DNA from: Apostichopus japonicus
Taxonomy: Eukaryota > Echinodermata > Holothuroidea > Aspidochirotida > Stichopodidae
NCBI RefSeq assembly: GCF_037975245.1
Contig: NC_092576.1
Span: 6,782,001 to 6,846,000 of the forward strand
Direction of reading: 5' to 3'
DNA: 64,000 nt
Shown here: positions 12,151 through 22,775 of the stretch, one piece after another
Position numbering within the stretch: position 1 is the stretch's first letter
How the letters are laid out: each line of letters starts with the position of its first letter
The notes under the pieces: model-generated
What the model was told of the DNA's origin: nothing
Database searches by the model: none
What the model saw: the letters and a program-made list of their open reading frames with translations, nothing else
Position numbers and translations under genes: made by a program

Positions 12151-12526
12151 CAGTGGCGTAGGAAGGTACTTTTGAGTGGGGGGGCTGAAGACTGATGGCC
12201 GGCCTGGGGGAGGGGTCTAAGGAGAGGGGGTGTCCCCCTCCCCTTTGGAATTCTTTTGCATTTCTAGGTGGCCTCAGATGCAATTTGGTGCAATACAGCA
12301 CACTTCAACACCCAATCCATTTTGTAAATAATTTTGCATTTTCATCTGGCCTTATAGATGCAATTTGGTGCTCCAAATGAGATTTTTTTCTCATTTGGAA
12401 ATGAAAAAGGGGTTTTCTGACTCGCGGAGTGGGGGGGGGGGGCGGAATGATACTTCCGCCCCCCATATTTTTCACTGGGGGGCTGGCGCCCCCCAGCCCC
12501 CCCCCCCCCCCGTTCCTACGCCCTTG
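12151..12526. mobile_element. hAT-type non-autonomous element (MITE)
   Basis: The element begins cagtggcgtaggaa and ends ttcctacgcccttg, imperfect terminal inverted repeats. It is flanked by a perfect 8-bp direct repeat, accacaaa (12143-12150 and 12527-12534), the target-site length of hAT transposons. The 376-bp interior is G/C-run rich and has an internal duplication (gatgcaatttggtgc twice). It has no transposase. Internal peptides are low-complexity translations of the G runs. Confidence 0.8.
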
Positions 12527-12899
12527 ACCACAAAACAACCTTACTTATCGTCATAATTGAGTATGATCAACATTAAGTGTTAACATAATACGGTAGCTAT
12601 CTTTTCTTTCGAAGGCCTACTAAATAAGGACTGAAATCACAACATACCCCCGACTGGCACAGTGAAGCCCTAATGCTAACTGTAACATACGTAGAATTCA
12701 GTGACGCAGTTAGCTACACTATAGTAATTTAAGTTTGCATGTACTTAGGTTGTGCAGGAAGTGTATGAGGCGCCATGTGTGACAAAATGATATACCAAAT
12801 ATATTGATTATAACTCCTCATATATATTAGTTATGCCGCAATATAACAACTTAACGGGGATTTCCCGGCAAAGAATTATAACATTGCCTATATATTTAC

Positions 12900-12964
12900 C
12901 GTTTTCATCGCATTCTGATGTTCTTCGTTCATCGATTATTCGTGGTGGTTCTGGTAACTTCATG
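12900..12964 (-). pseudogene. Candidate juxtamembrane exon of the Ig-kinase-like gene
   Basis: On the minus strand a strong acceptor (tttcag) precedes 12964 and a GTAAAT donor follows 12900. The 65-bp exon reads MKLPEPPRIIDE then SECDENG in its only open phase. It has the look of a flexible cytoplasmic linker. Its phases do not match those of the neighbouring candidate exons, so an exon is missing, or the gene is decayed, or this is a chance open frame. Confidence 0.25.
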
Positions 12965-13427
12965 CTGAAAGACACATTCTTGAGAATATAATACAATGCG
13001 GTTGTAGCAAACTTCGTTGCTTAATTTGTCACATTCCATAGATAGAATATTAATATTAATATTGGATACCAAACTAAATAAATAAATTTCCTGTCAACAA
13101 GCAGTAAAAAAACAGGAAAAAAGCTGAACAGTATTCAATTCTTCCCCTCGTGTTCCTGTGTAAGCTTTTGATGAATCTATAGCAAAATGAAGAAAGGCGG
13201 GTTGTTTAGAAAAAATATATTGGAATATAAGGACTTGTTAATACGTTGTTCTTAGGACAATTTTAAGATACATTATTGCCTGTTTGTTTCAGAAAGCTAT
13301 TTAAATTAACATTTACCATTTTTGCTGAAGTTTGTTCATTCTCGACTACATATTTAACTGTAGTTTAGATTATACTAAGTGAGAAGGAGTGTTGAATGAA
13401 CGTGCATTTATCTTGACGTCAATATAT

Positions 13428-15040
13428 TGTAATGTCACTTCCCTGTCTTGTGGGGCAGACTTTAAAGCTGGGGTTGGCGAAAGAGAGTCACGACAAAAAG
13501 ATGACAATTGAGAAGAGGTGCAATCGCCTGTGGCACAGTGGTACCGTTTATTCAGACCTCTGTCTCCTTACTAGTTTCATTCAATGTTTTACACTTATCC
13601 ATGATTACGCAGAACGTAACTGTCAGCGCAATTCCTCAAAGCGGCGTCTAAACGCAGCGTAGAACACGGCACTAAACGCAGCGCCCAACGCATCGTCCAA
13701 CGCGGCGCCACACGCAGCGTATAACGCAACGTACGACGCGGCGCCCAACGCCAAACGCAGAACGCAAGGTGTAGTAGTAGTAGTAGTAGTAGTAAGTTGA
13801 GTCTCGTCTATCCGACATGCTCAGTGATTAACCTCCGCCACGTATCACGATCTTGCGCAAGGTTTATTGCTTCCTCGAAATTGTTAATATTGATGTCCTT
13901 AAATTGTGACTTTATTTTTCCAAGCAAGGTAGTCACGGGCCTTCCAACTGGTTTAGCAGTATTTCTCTGTGCTTCTCTTAAAGCAACCTTTGCTGGAGCG
14001 TCCTCCTGGAGTCTTGCTACATGACCGGAAAATCTCAATCTCCTATGTGCGACTATGGATGACCAAGGTGTTTGGTTGGTTTCGTTGTAGAGCTCATCAT
14101 TTGATAACATATTATTATTGGTCCATCTAATGTTGAGAATATTTCGAAGTCGTCTCCTTTGAAAAGTGTCAATTTTGCAATAAAGATCCTTCGTTTTGCC
14201 CCACAGTTCTTAAGGTATAACACGGCGCTAAATGCAACGCCAAACGCAGCGTCCAACGCGGCACCACACGCAGCGTATAACGCAACGTATAACGCGGCGA
14301 TGGACGGAACGCCAAACGCAGCGTCTAAATATGAAAACAGGTTCAAAGCTACAGAGTTAACTTAACAGTGTTTGTCATGCCATTAACCGATGTAAATATA
14401 CTAAGAACCAATTGATGGACTAAATGGCAGTAACGTATCTATCTGATAGCTGACTTACACTATTCACTCATGTTCCTAATTACGGACTAACTGAAATATA
14501 TCCAATCACAGCAGAACACTGATCTTTACTAAAGTACATACGATGTCACGCAGTTCAGAACGCTACTAAATAACGTAAGTGAAAACAATCGGTCAATAAC
14601 GTTAATTCTTAAAGATCTGGGCGTAATCTCCCTCAGTGCAATAGCGCAGTTTGCTAACAATGTATACGACTCGCAAATGTATTCAATAAAATTCTAAGCG
14701 TTTACAATATCTACAAACAGTTCGGCGTCGTAGTATTAGACACATACCAACTTGGATAATAGTAAATGATATGATAACGTACCGTACGTAGACGTCTTGA
14801 GAGATTTTTGTCAAATAGTGCCACGCTGCACGTACCATCAGTTCCTTTTATACTAGCCTGAATACTGGCTTAAGTTTACATGCGTGAGAACTTCAGAAAA
14901 ACACCGAGTTGCGGTCACCAGTCTTCTGGAGACCGAAAGACCAGGTGCACGATTTCATTTCTTTTAAGCTTTAACAGTTAATACAGCGTAAGTCGAACTA
15001 ATTACTTTCGAAGTTAAAATATAACGCAAGTATGGTTACA
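13428..15040 (-). repeat. 3' LTR of the gypsy element (contains a LINE insertion)
   Basis: It matches the LTR at 20285-21401 along its length: ggggcagactttaaagctgg near the left end, aggttcaaagctacagagtt in the middle, and gtatggttaca at the right end. It is longer because a 441-bp LINE fragment is inserted at 13771-14211. Both LTRs contain a short GC-rich sub-repeat with aacgcagcgtcc-like units (13655-13760 and 14220-14330 here). Divergence between the LTRs is substantial, implying an old insertion. Confidence 0.85.
13771..14211 (-). mobile_element. Non-LTR retrotransposon (LINE) 3' fragment
   Basis: A minus-strand frame at 14110-13808 carries the usual C-terminal LINE signature RRLRFSGHVARLQED, then GRPVTTLLGKIK, then A-x-DRDTWRRLI. 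The element ends at the left in a (TAC)n microsatellite on its own strand, a common LINE tail. The short repeat aaggt stands on both sides (13766-13770 and 14212-14216), a possible target duplication. It is 5' truncated and lies inside the gypsy LTR, so it inserted after the gypsy. Confidence 0.8.
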
Positions 15041-15753
15041 CACCTACCACCTCAGTTCCTAATGCGTTCTCGCATTTACTCCCTTGAAACTAACTTGGAA
15101 CTAACTATGAAACTAACTACATGAAACTACCTAATTTTAACAAAGTTTCCTACGCTAGAATAACACGGCTACCACTCTCGTTATCTTAAAACAATAACAC
15201 ATAGACTCTTATCATATTTACATTACAAAAATAATTACAAGTTATATACACAAATGGCTCAGTTCCACGCGTCGTTCCTCTTGAATCTTTCAACCACGAC
15301 CTTGATTCGTCCATCTCGGAATACTTTAGTGGTCACCATTTGTTACAACTTGTTATCGTCTTCCAGGACAACTTTATCCTCTCGTATAATGGACAGGGCC
15401 GATCGGGGGGATTGCCGTTGACTGTTTGGCCAATAGGTTGATGAGAACGGGGGAAGTTTAGTGGAAATTCTTTCTCCTCGCCGGTGTAGTTTGTGGTGTA
15501 GGCGGAGGGGACGGCGGTCTTTGCCCTCCCTCCCTCTTGTTCTTCCCATCATTAGGGAATCTAGTGATGGCCATGAATTTTCCCTCTTGAATTTCGGAGG
15601 TGCCTTAACGCCGTTGCTTTGCCGTTTTCTTCATCCATGTTCTGGTTCTACTTCGTAGGTTTTGTTGGTAACAGTGCAAGGAACTTAAAGTTTGGCATTC
15701 TCGGTGTGTCGGCTGGCAGTGTGACGTGTGATGTCGAACCTCCTGTCAGAAGA

Positions 15754-15954
15754 CTAATCACAATGCTGGCAAATGAACTGTCGTCTAGGTTTCTCGTGCT
15801 TCTCCTTGTAATAGTTGTCAAGATCGCCCCTCTTTGAGATCTTCTTACTGCAGCTTGTACAACAGTACTGAACCTCGAACTTATCTTTCTTAATTTTCTG
15901 AAAAAATAAAAATAAATATAACTTTGACATTGTGGAGACTATCTTGGTTTCCAT
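15754..15954 (-). pseudogene. C2H2-like Cys/His ORF downstream of integrase
   Basis: A minus-strand open frame between integrase and the 3' LTR reads YCCTSCSKKI, then YYKEKHEKP, then FICQHCD. This is a CxxC...H pattern followed by another CxxC, like one and a half C2H2 fingers. Its position 3' of pol is where extra ORFs occur in some gypsy elements. The first finger lacks a clear first His. It could equally be the integrase C-terminal region or a captured host fragment. Confidence 0.35.
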
Positions 15955-16149
15955 CTCTGGCTAGAGGGGGATCGTCACCCGTGTAAGCTTTCAATCGGTC
16001 GTGATGTATCACTTTTAGTCGCATTCTTGGCCCCATTTTAACACGAAAGAGTACGTCAGTCAGTTTCTTGAGTACTTTTTTGGCCCTACCCAGGGTCTCT
16101 GCAGTTTAAGGAAGATGTCTTTCTCCTTGGTAGTATTTAGGAGCCATAT

Positions 16150-16974
16150 CAGATCTCCATCCTGATAGGTCTGACAAAAGGCTCTCCTGTCATGTAATCT
16201 CTTCTGTTCCTCACTCGCAATCTTGAAATGTTTCCTTGAATATTCATTTACTATCCTTAATCGCCGTTCGAATTCCTCGGCGTACTGGTTAAGCGATTTT
16301 GTCGTCTCACCAGGTGTCTTTGGGAGGTGAATTGTAACGGTACTATGGCTTGTCGCACAAGCAAAAGTTCAGCTGGGTAATACCCTGTACTATCGAGCTC
16401 GGCTGATCTGTATGCCATCATAACAAGGGGAAGACAGGATCCCAGTCTTTTATATTCTCGCTTACTGCTGTGGACAGCATCGCCTTCAGCGTCTTGTTAA
16501 ATGTATCCATCATACGGTTCGATTGCGGATAGAATTTTGTAGTCCTTGTCTTTTTGACGTCAAGAAGTTTGCACATCTGTTGGAACAATTTAGACTTGAA
16601 CTGTCGTCCTTGGTCTATATGAATTTCACCTGGTATTCCGAAGCAACCCAAAACATTTCTATCAATATATTCGCAACTCTTCCTGCTTCCATATCCGGCA
16701 AAGCGTAAGCCTCCGTCCATATGCTGAAATAATCTGTTAACACTAGCGCATGCTTATTTCCCCTGTCTGACACTGGAAGTGGACCCATTATGTCCGTAGC
16801 GCATCTTTGAAGAGGCTCACCGGAGATATACTGCTTCATTTTCCCCTTCGGTCTCTTCATACGGGCCTTTCTTGACCCAAAGGTATCACAATTCTTAAAC
16901 CACTTCTCCACAGCTCGACGGTACCCGCTCCAGTAGAAATGGCTACGTATTCTACTTAGGGTCTTCCTCCCCAT
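16150..16974 (-). pseudogene. Gypsy integrase (frameshifted)
   Basis: Two overlapping frames code for integrase. The first has the HHCC-like start (GRKTLSRIRSHFYW, then C-x-x-F) and the first catalytic Asp in ATDIMGPLP. The second has the second catalytic Asp in IHIDQGRQF and continues KFYPQSNRMMDTFNK. The third acidic residue, normally Glu in a VERFN-like motif, appears as Asp in MDTFN. The switch of frame lies near 16615-16720. Both changes argue for an inactive enzyme. Confidence 0.75.
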
Positions 16975-17599
16975 GAGGTGAACAGAAATACGATGGTTGT
17001 GAGCCTTCTCCAGTATTTCTTCTTGCAGTTCCTGTGGTACTACAAGTTGCCATTACTGCGTTGCTTCTGTTCCAGAATCAAAGCATCGGTGGAGGACTCC
17101 GTCTCGCAACTGGAGCCGAACCCAATGTGTCTAGTAGTTTCTCAAAGTAGAACTCTCAGATGCGACTTGTTCACACGAGTTCTCGAGTTCTGAATCTTTT
17201 CCAAAGAAAGATAAGTTCAATATCTTTATCACAAACTTGTATGTCTCTCTATTCTCCGTTCGTTCTGGTCCGAATCCATGAGTTCGTCTTCTGTTCGGGC
17301 GGTGTACCTAGTTCACTGTTAGCCTCTGGGTTTTCGATATCATTGTTCTCTTCCTTTTCCATTAACGTGCATAGTCCTGGTGATGTAATATCAGATACTT
17401 GTTCATTAACACCAACTTATTCTCTGGCTTTGACCCTTTTACAGTAGGTACAGTATTCACAAGGTCTTCGTGATAAGCATTTCCATGTTGTTTTCCGGGT
17501 CTATGCTGTATTTAAAAGTCATACGTCATGAACGTCTCCAGGCATCTTGCCACTTGCCCTTCGGGAATTCGAAAGTTCGTCAGCCATCTAAGTGCTGGA

Positions 17600-17902
17600 T
17601 GGTCAGTTCTCAACAAGAAATTTCTTCAGTATAGGTAGTGATGGAAGTGCTTTACTGAGGCGACAACAGACAGCAATTTTTTTCCGAGTGACACATTAGC
17701 GTCATCCTGTCTTCGAAAGAGACGTGCTAAAATATACAATTACCCTCTCGCACTGTTTTCCTGGCTGCCTCCGCGAAAGTACAGCAACAATTCCTACGTC
17801 ACAAGCATCCGTATCTAAGATAAACGTTTCATTGTAAATAGGGTATGCTAACACAGGTGCTGACGTCAGGGCTCGTTTCAGTTCTGTCCACTTGAACTTC
17901 AA
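17600..17902 (-). pseudogene. Gypsy RNase H remnant
   Basis: The frame reads LTSAPVLAYP, then DTDACDVGIVAVLSRRQPGK, then VIVYFSTSLS. This is the standard start of the Ty3/gypsy RNase H domain just after reverse transcriptase. The first catalytic Asp is present in DTDA. The frame then breaks. Confidence 0.75.
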
Positions 17903-17999
17903 TTTTTTTTCTCAGTCAACTAATTGAGAACATATTTCGGCAAATCCTTAGATGAACCTTCGGTTATAAGAGCAGAGTCCAACAAAGCTACGAACGGCT

Positions 18000-18620
18000 G
18001 CGTCGTAGACGATAGACTTGGCCAATCTGTTACAGCTTATGTTTTGTCCTTATCTGGTAAAATGTCATCTTGGGAAACGATGTGGCCCAATTAGGTTACT
18101 TGGTTCTAAAACAGGTTACACTTCTTGGGAGAAAGTTTTAGTCCGGCGTCCCGTAGCCTACTCAACACTTCGGTCAGCCTGAGTACCGCTTTCTCAAATG
18201 TGTCTCCATGGACTATGACGTCGTCCAAGTACAAAAGACACGTCTGTCACTGCAGCCCTTTCAACAACCTCTCCACCAATCTCTCAAACGTAGCGGGAGC
18301 GCTGCATAACCCAAAAGGTAATACTTTGAGTTGATAAAAGCCACTGTAGGTCACGAATGCCGTTTTCGGTCGGTCTCCTTCCTCCATTTCTACCTGCCAG
18401 TAACCACTGGCCAGATCCAATGTGGAAAACCAACTCGAACCTGCCAGTGTATCCAGAGAGTCATCGATACGGGGAATGGGATAGCAATCCTTCGTAGTGG
18501 CGGCGTTCAGCTTCCGGTAATCTACGCAGAATCTAGTGGAGCAATCTTTCTTTTTAACCAATACCACCGGAGAATACCAAGTACTAGATGAAGGCTTAAA
18601 ACGTCTTCACGTAACATCCT
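18000..18620 (-). pseudogene. Gypsy reverse transcriptase (interrupted)
   Basis: The frame has MVLVKKKD, FCVDYRKLNAAT, WFSTLDLASGYWQVE, and FYQLKVLPFGLCSAPATF, the ordered RT blocks of Ty3/gypsy elements. A stop at about 18244-18246 falls just before the catalytic YLDD box, which is visible on the other side of the stop (minus strand, near 18225). The enzyme is therefore truncated. Confidence 0.85.
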
Positions 18621-18840
18621 CTTAATTTTCTTTTTCGCTTCCGCTTTCTGATAAAATAGGAGTCTTCTAGCTGCCTGTCGAATAGATTTCGCGTTGTCTT
18701 TGTATATTCGGTGCTCCGCCAAGTTGGTTCGTCCCAGGTCCTCAAAGGACTTCGCGAGCACGTCAGCAAACTCAGCCAGCATCTCCGCTACCATCTCTGT
18801 CTCCGTTGAGCCGTGTTCAGGTTGCAGCAACTTCTCTAGG

Positions 18841-19176
18841 CTAGATCCCGCACATGCTTCGCCAGCTCCATTCGTCTGGTTGCTCCGGACGACCGCCCTG
18901 AACCCGAAGATTCTGATACAGACCGGCAACTGATATCCTATCCGTGTTAGCATCAATTACATTTACAGCATGATACGAGCCAACCGCCGTACCTTTGTAG
19001 ATAGTGATTGGCATCGCACTGTGATTCAATAGCCGCAATGGCACATCTCCTCTGAAGTATCCACTACAACCCTGGCTAGCATCAGTCCATAACGTTTCAG
19101 GAACTTCTCGCTGTACTCCGTCACAGCCAGTCCTTGGTATCGTTCCTCGTCTTCCTTCTGTATCCACTTGGCCCAT
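18841..19176 (-). pseudogene. Gypsy protease-RT linker region
   Basis: The frame contains VPLRLLNHSAMPITIYKG then AVGSYHAV, the spacer that follows the retropepsin and precedes RT in many animal gypsy polyproteins. The retropepsin Asp-Thr/Ser-Gly site itself was not identified. Confidence 0.55.
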
Positions 19177-19219
19177 TCGGTTTACTTGTTTGAATTCTGG
19201 AAACCCTTCTCCAGTGCAG

Positions 19220-19968
19220 TCATGAGTGTTTTTCTTTTACAAGTTCATCCGCTACTTCCGGTTTCATCTTCGGCTCCAATTTGTCACCAACAGCAAGTAC
19301 CGCAAGTTCAGGAACGAATATTTTCTTGACTCGGCTAGGCCTAAAGCTGCAAGCTCTACTGCTATAGTCACGGCGTATTCTAAGTATGTTGGGCGTGCTT
19401 GGCATACTTTCCATTTGATGTCACTGTCTCTGAGAGCGTCTATAAAGAAATCCTTAGCCAGCATCTCCTTCATCTCTAATGAGGCATGTGGATAGGCACG
19501 GCTAAGCAAACGTTTGATATCGTGTACTAGTTCAGGCAGGGTTTCTGTGGGATTTCTAGATCTGTTTTACAGTATTGCCTTGAATACTTCTGTTTGATTT
19601 CTTTTCCAAATCGCTGTTGCAAGGCATCAAACTAGTAAATGAAACCTCCGACACCTTACTGGTTCCAAATTGATCAAAACTGCTTGCGCCGGACCACGTA
19701 GACTTGCAGCAAGCTTCAGAGATCTACAGCGTTCGTCCCATCTATTTATTTCAGTTATCAGCTCGAACTGTACCAAATAATCCTTCCATGGTGTTGAACC
19801 GTCAAGGGCACGAGGTAAGGCCCTGTGAGTGTTACCTATCGGCATCTGCGGCAATCTTATGTCAGCACCTGCAAAAAGCAAATTGGCCTTACCTATATTA
19901 GTTTCACCACCGTCGCCGTACAGGTAGGATTCTCTTCCGTCGAAGTGTCTCTCATCGGCCTGCCGCAT
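19220..19968 (-). pseudogene. Gypsy gag remnant
   Basis: Two frames carry gag signatures: GSTPWKDYLVQFELITEINR, WDERCRSLKLAASLRG, and further on LSRAYPHAS, AKDFFIDALRD, VCQARPTYLEYAV. These are typical of capsid regions of marine-invertebrate Ty3/gypsy elements. Frameshifts separate the pieces and no intact CCHC knuckle was seen. Confidence 0.75.
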
Positions 19969-20284
19969 GTCGCCGAGGAATGGAGGAGTGACCCACTTTC
20001 ACCCTTGCTAGTCCGACCGCCATCCTCCGTGTAGCCGTCCAGTCCGATAGGACACCGTCCCGCAGTTTCTCTGCCTCGACACCACTGTGCTGGCTACGAT
20101 AGCACCCTTCCTCTGACATCCTGACAGACTCTCATCCAGTTGTTATTCTCCCCGTAGAGCCCAGGCCATCCTGTCACTATTTAGGCTGTCGCCAAAGGGG
20201 TTTACCCCAGCACCTTGGACTGGTTTGCCTCCGCCCAGTTCACCAACAGTCAGCACGAAATACAACTCCCACCGCTGCCACCAA

Positions 20285-21401
20285 CGTAACGTCACTTCTA
20301 TATCTGGTGGGGCAGACTTTAAAGCTGGGGTTGGCGACAGAGAGTCACGACAGAGAGATGGCAATAGAGAAGATGTTCAATTGCCCGTTGCACAGTGGTA
20401 CCGTTTATTCAGACCTCCCTCTCCTTACTAGGTTCATTAAATGTAATTACACTTATCCTTGCATTACGCAGAACGTACTGCTAGCGCAATTCCTCATCGC
20501 GGCGTCTAAACGCAGCGTAGAACACGGCACTAGACGCAGCGCCAAACGCAGCGTCCAACGCAGCGTCCAACGCGGCGCCACACGCGTATAATGCGGCGAT
20601 AAACGGAACGCCAAACGCAGCGTCTTAATATGAAAACAGGTTCAAAGCTACAGAGTTAACTTAACAGTGTTTGCAATGCCGTTAACCGATGTAAACATAC
20701 TAAGAACCAATCGGTGGACTAATTGGCAGTATCGTATCTTTCTGATAGCTGACTTACGCTATTCACTCATGTTCCTAATTACGGACTAACTGAAATATAT
20801 CCAATCGCAGCAGAACACTGATCTTTGCTAAAGTACATACCGTGTCACGCAGTTCAGAGAGCTACTAAATAACATAAATGATAACAATCGGTCAATAACG
20901 TTACTCTTAAAGAACTTGGCGTAATCTCCCTCAGTGCAATAGCGCAGTTTGCTAACAATTTATACGACTCACAAATGTATCCAATACTATTCTAAGCGTT
21001 TACAATATCTACAAACAGTTCGGCGTCGTGGTATTAGAAACCTACCAACTAGGAAAATAGTAAATGATATGATAACGTACCGTATGTGAACGTCTTGCGA
21101 GATTTTGTCAAAGAGTGCCACGCTGCACGTACCATTAGTTCCTCTTATACTAGCCTGAATACTGGCCTAAGTTTAAGCGAGGGAAATGTTCTACTTCAAA
21201 AAACACCGCCTCGGAGTTGCGGTCACCAGTCGTCCGGAGACCGAAAAGCCATGTGCACGATTGCTAACGTCATAGTAAGCAACTTAGGAGGATAACGGGA
21301 ATTCCCAGGCAAAGAATTATAACATTACTCCTCAGCTTAAACAGTTAATACAGCTTAAAGAATAGCTTTCAGAGTTAAAATACTACGCAAGTTTGGTTAC
21401 A
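20285..21401 (-). repeat. 5' LTR of the gypsy element
   Basis: The partner of the LTR at 13428-15040, without the LINE. Relative to the other copy it has an extra block of about 60 bases near 21265-21335. Part of that block (acggg, ttccc, ggcaaagaattataacatt) also occurs outside the element at about 12852-12888. Confidence 0.85.
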
Positions 21402-21422
21402 ATATCATTGCATGGAACTTAC

Positions 21423-22054
21423 GAGAGCGCAAAGTAGATTCATCAAGCATTTTCTCTGGTTTACCAGCAATAGCATTTTCCTCGTTTGGCTCGGCATAAT
21501 GCCTGTATGTTCATATTCGAAACAAAGTATAACGGTAAGAAAGGTATTTTGTAATGAAGGACGTGTATAGAGGAAAACAGCATATTATGCTTATTGTAAA
21601 TTGGACAAGTTTCGTTGAATTTCAAATATTTCAGACAGAAACTTACGGATCGACTACTTGATCATTAATTCCTGAAAAAGAATTCCAAGTACGTAATGTC
21701 ATAAATTAAGAATAGTAAACCATATAATGTTCATGAACCACATACTTTCGAATAAGAACATATATATTTTTCTAAGATAATTGAAAATAAATCTACCGTG
21801 ACTCTCAATTAACTCCATGCAATCCACCCACCCCTCCCCTCTCCGTGCACCTTCCCATAAACATGATAGAATCCAAGTACAGTTTTGTGGCTATTAATCT
21901 CTGAAAATAAAAAAAAAATTCATGATTTGTTTTCTCGTTCCTTTGAAGAAAAAGTTACCGGTAATTTTCTTCCAAAGTAAGTACAAAGCAATGCCACATG
22001 AAAGTAACAACAAGAGCACGACTATAAGGACGAACACAATCTTGGTATTCTGTT
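21423..22054 (-). pseudogene. TM and cytoplasmic-tail exons of an Ig receptor
   Basis: Three minus-strand exons with consistent phases: 22054-21959 (transmembrane, IVFVLIVVLLLLLSCGIALY then the stop-transfer residues LWKK; phase 1 to 1), 21671-21647 (INDQVVD; phase 1 to 2) and 21502-21423 (HYAEPNEENAIAG, then PEKMLDESTL; phase 2 to 1). Donors are GTAACT, GTAAGT and GTAAGT. The last exon ends 21 bases from the gypsy LTR, so the next intron contains the insertion. The tail has one Tyr in HYAEP, a possible phosphosite. Together with the Ig exons to the right this is a type I membrane receptor. It is listed as a pseudogene because an Ig exon of the same gene is broken. Confidence 0.6.
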
Positions 22055-22429
22055 CTCGGTTACCCGATTTAGACAAAAAAAAAGACATGTTATTAATGCT
22101 TATTATAACCGTAAACCATACCATTGAAATACTAATATCAATAACACATCACACGTTAACATATATTTTGCATCGTTTCAATTTAGAGATATACTTACCA
22201 ATCGATTCTTTAATGAATTGACGTCCGGTGGACGACCTGCAGTTATTATTTCCTGGCACATTGACGGAGTCTTCAAGGACAAGAATTCCTTCATAACAAA
22301 CAAAATAGTAAATCCAAACATGACGTTCACATCAGTGTCAACTTTCACCTACCGTCCTGTTAAAAGTGGAAATTTAACGTGTGTCATCTTCATCAGGGAC
22401 ATACATTTTACTGAAGAGATACGCATTAC

Positions 22430-22672
22430 CACAGTGATTCTACTGGTGTGAATGCGTATAGATTAGCTTTGTATAACATTGTATGTCATTGAGGGCGGAT
22501 TACCCAAGTGTTATGATTGTAAAGAGTGCACCCCTGGTACCTTAAATCTGACAATTTACACAGAATAACCACTCTTAATAGGCAGGCCAAGCCGTAAAGC
22601 AAAGCCACACCAGAAAAATTACAGTTATGCTTAGCTAATTTATACGCATTCATACCAGTAGAATCACTGTGG
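22430..22672. repeat. Inverted repeat, ~45-bp arms
   Basis: The arm at 22430-22478 (agtgattctactgg, tgaatgcgtata, attagct, ataac) is the near-perfect reverse complement of the arm at 22624-22672. The spacer is about 145 bp. It lies in an intron of the minus-strand Ig gene and abuts the tRNA-like sequence that starts at 22670. It could be a small fold-back transposon or two SINE-flanking duplications. Confidence 0.6.
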
Positions 22673-22775
22673 TCGAGTGGTACGGACATCGGTTCGTGAC
22701 ACAAGATTCGGGGGTTCGATTCCTACCTTCGCCTGATGAGTCCCAAAAGGACGAAACCGGTCGTTAAGTGGAATT
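22668..22775 (+). mobile_element. tRNA-like SINE with hammerhead ribozyme motif
   Basis: An A box (tggtcgagtgg, 22670-22680) and a B box (ggttcgattcc, 22713-22723) at tRNA-like spacing form a pol III promoter. Directly downstream is a hammerhead core: CTGATGA (22733-22739), stem II GTCC/GGAC closed by CAAAA, GAAA, then ACCGGT and the cleavage-type GGTC. Flanks can pair partly as stem I. Stem III is a self-complementary ACCGGT with no loop, so activity would need a dimer or tandem copy. The arrangement resembles the schistosome Sm-alpha SINEs, which also join pol III boxes to a hammerhead. A real tRNA gene is unlikely because the arms do not fold well. Confidence 0.6.

Larger units (their letters stand above)
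13428..21401 (-). mobile_element. Ty3/gypsy LTR retrotransposon (decayed)
   Basis: Two long terminal repeats (13428-15040 and 20285-21401) flank an internal region read on the minus strand in the order gag, protease-RT linker, reverse transcriptase, RNase H, integrase, as in Ty3/gypsy elements. LTR ends are TGTAA...TTACA. Flanking ATAT on both sides is consistent with a 4-bp target duplication. A purine-rich tract lies next to the 3' LTR (minus strand, 15055-15041). A TTGGTGGCAGCGGTGGG sequence next to the 5' LTR is a likely primer-binding region. Every coding domain has stops or frameshifts, so it is non-autonomous. It sits between cytoplasmic-tail and kinase-like exons of a host gene on the same strand. 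Confidence 0.88.

Noticed and set aside
22668-22727. Functional tRNA gene
   Set aside because: A and B boxes are good, but acceptor and anticodon arms do not pair, and a hammerhead core follows directly, so a SINE fits better.
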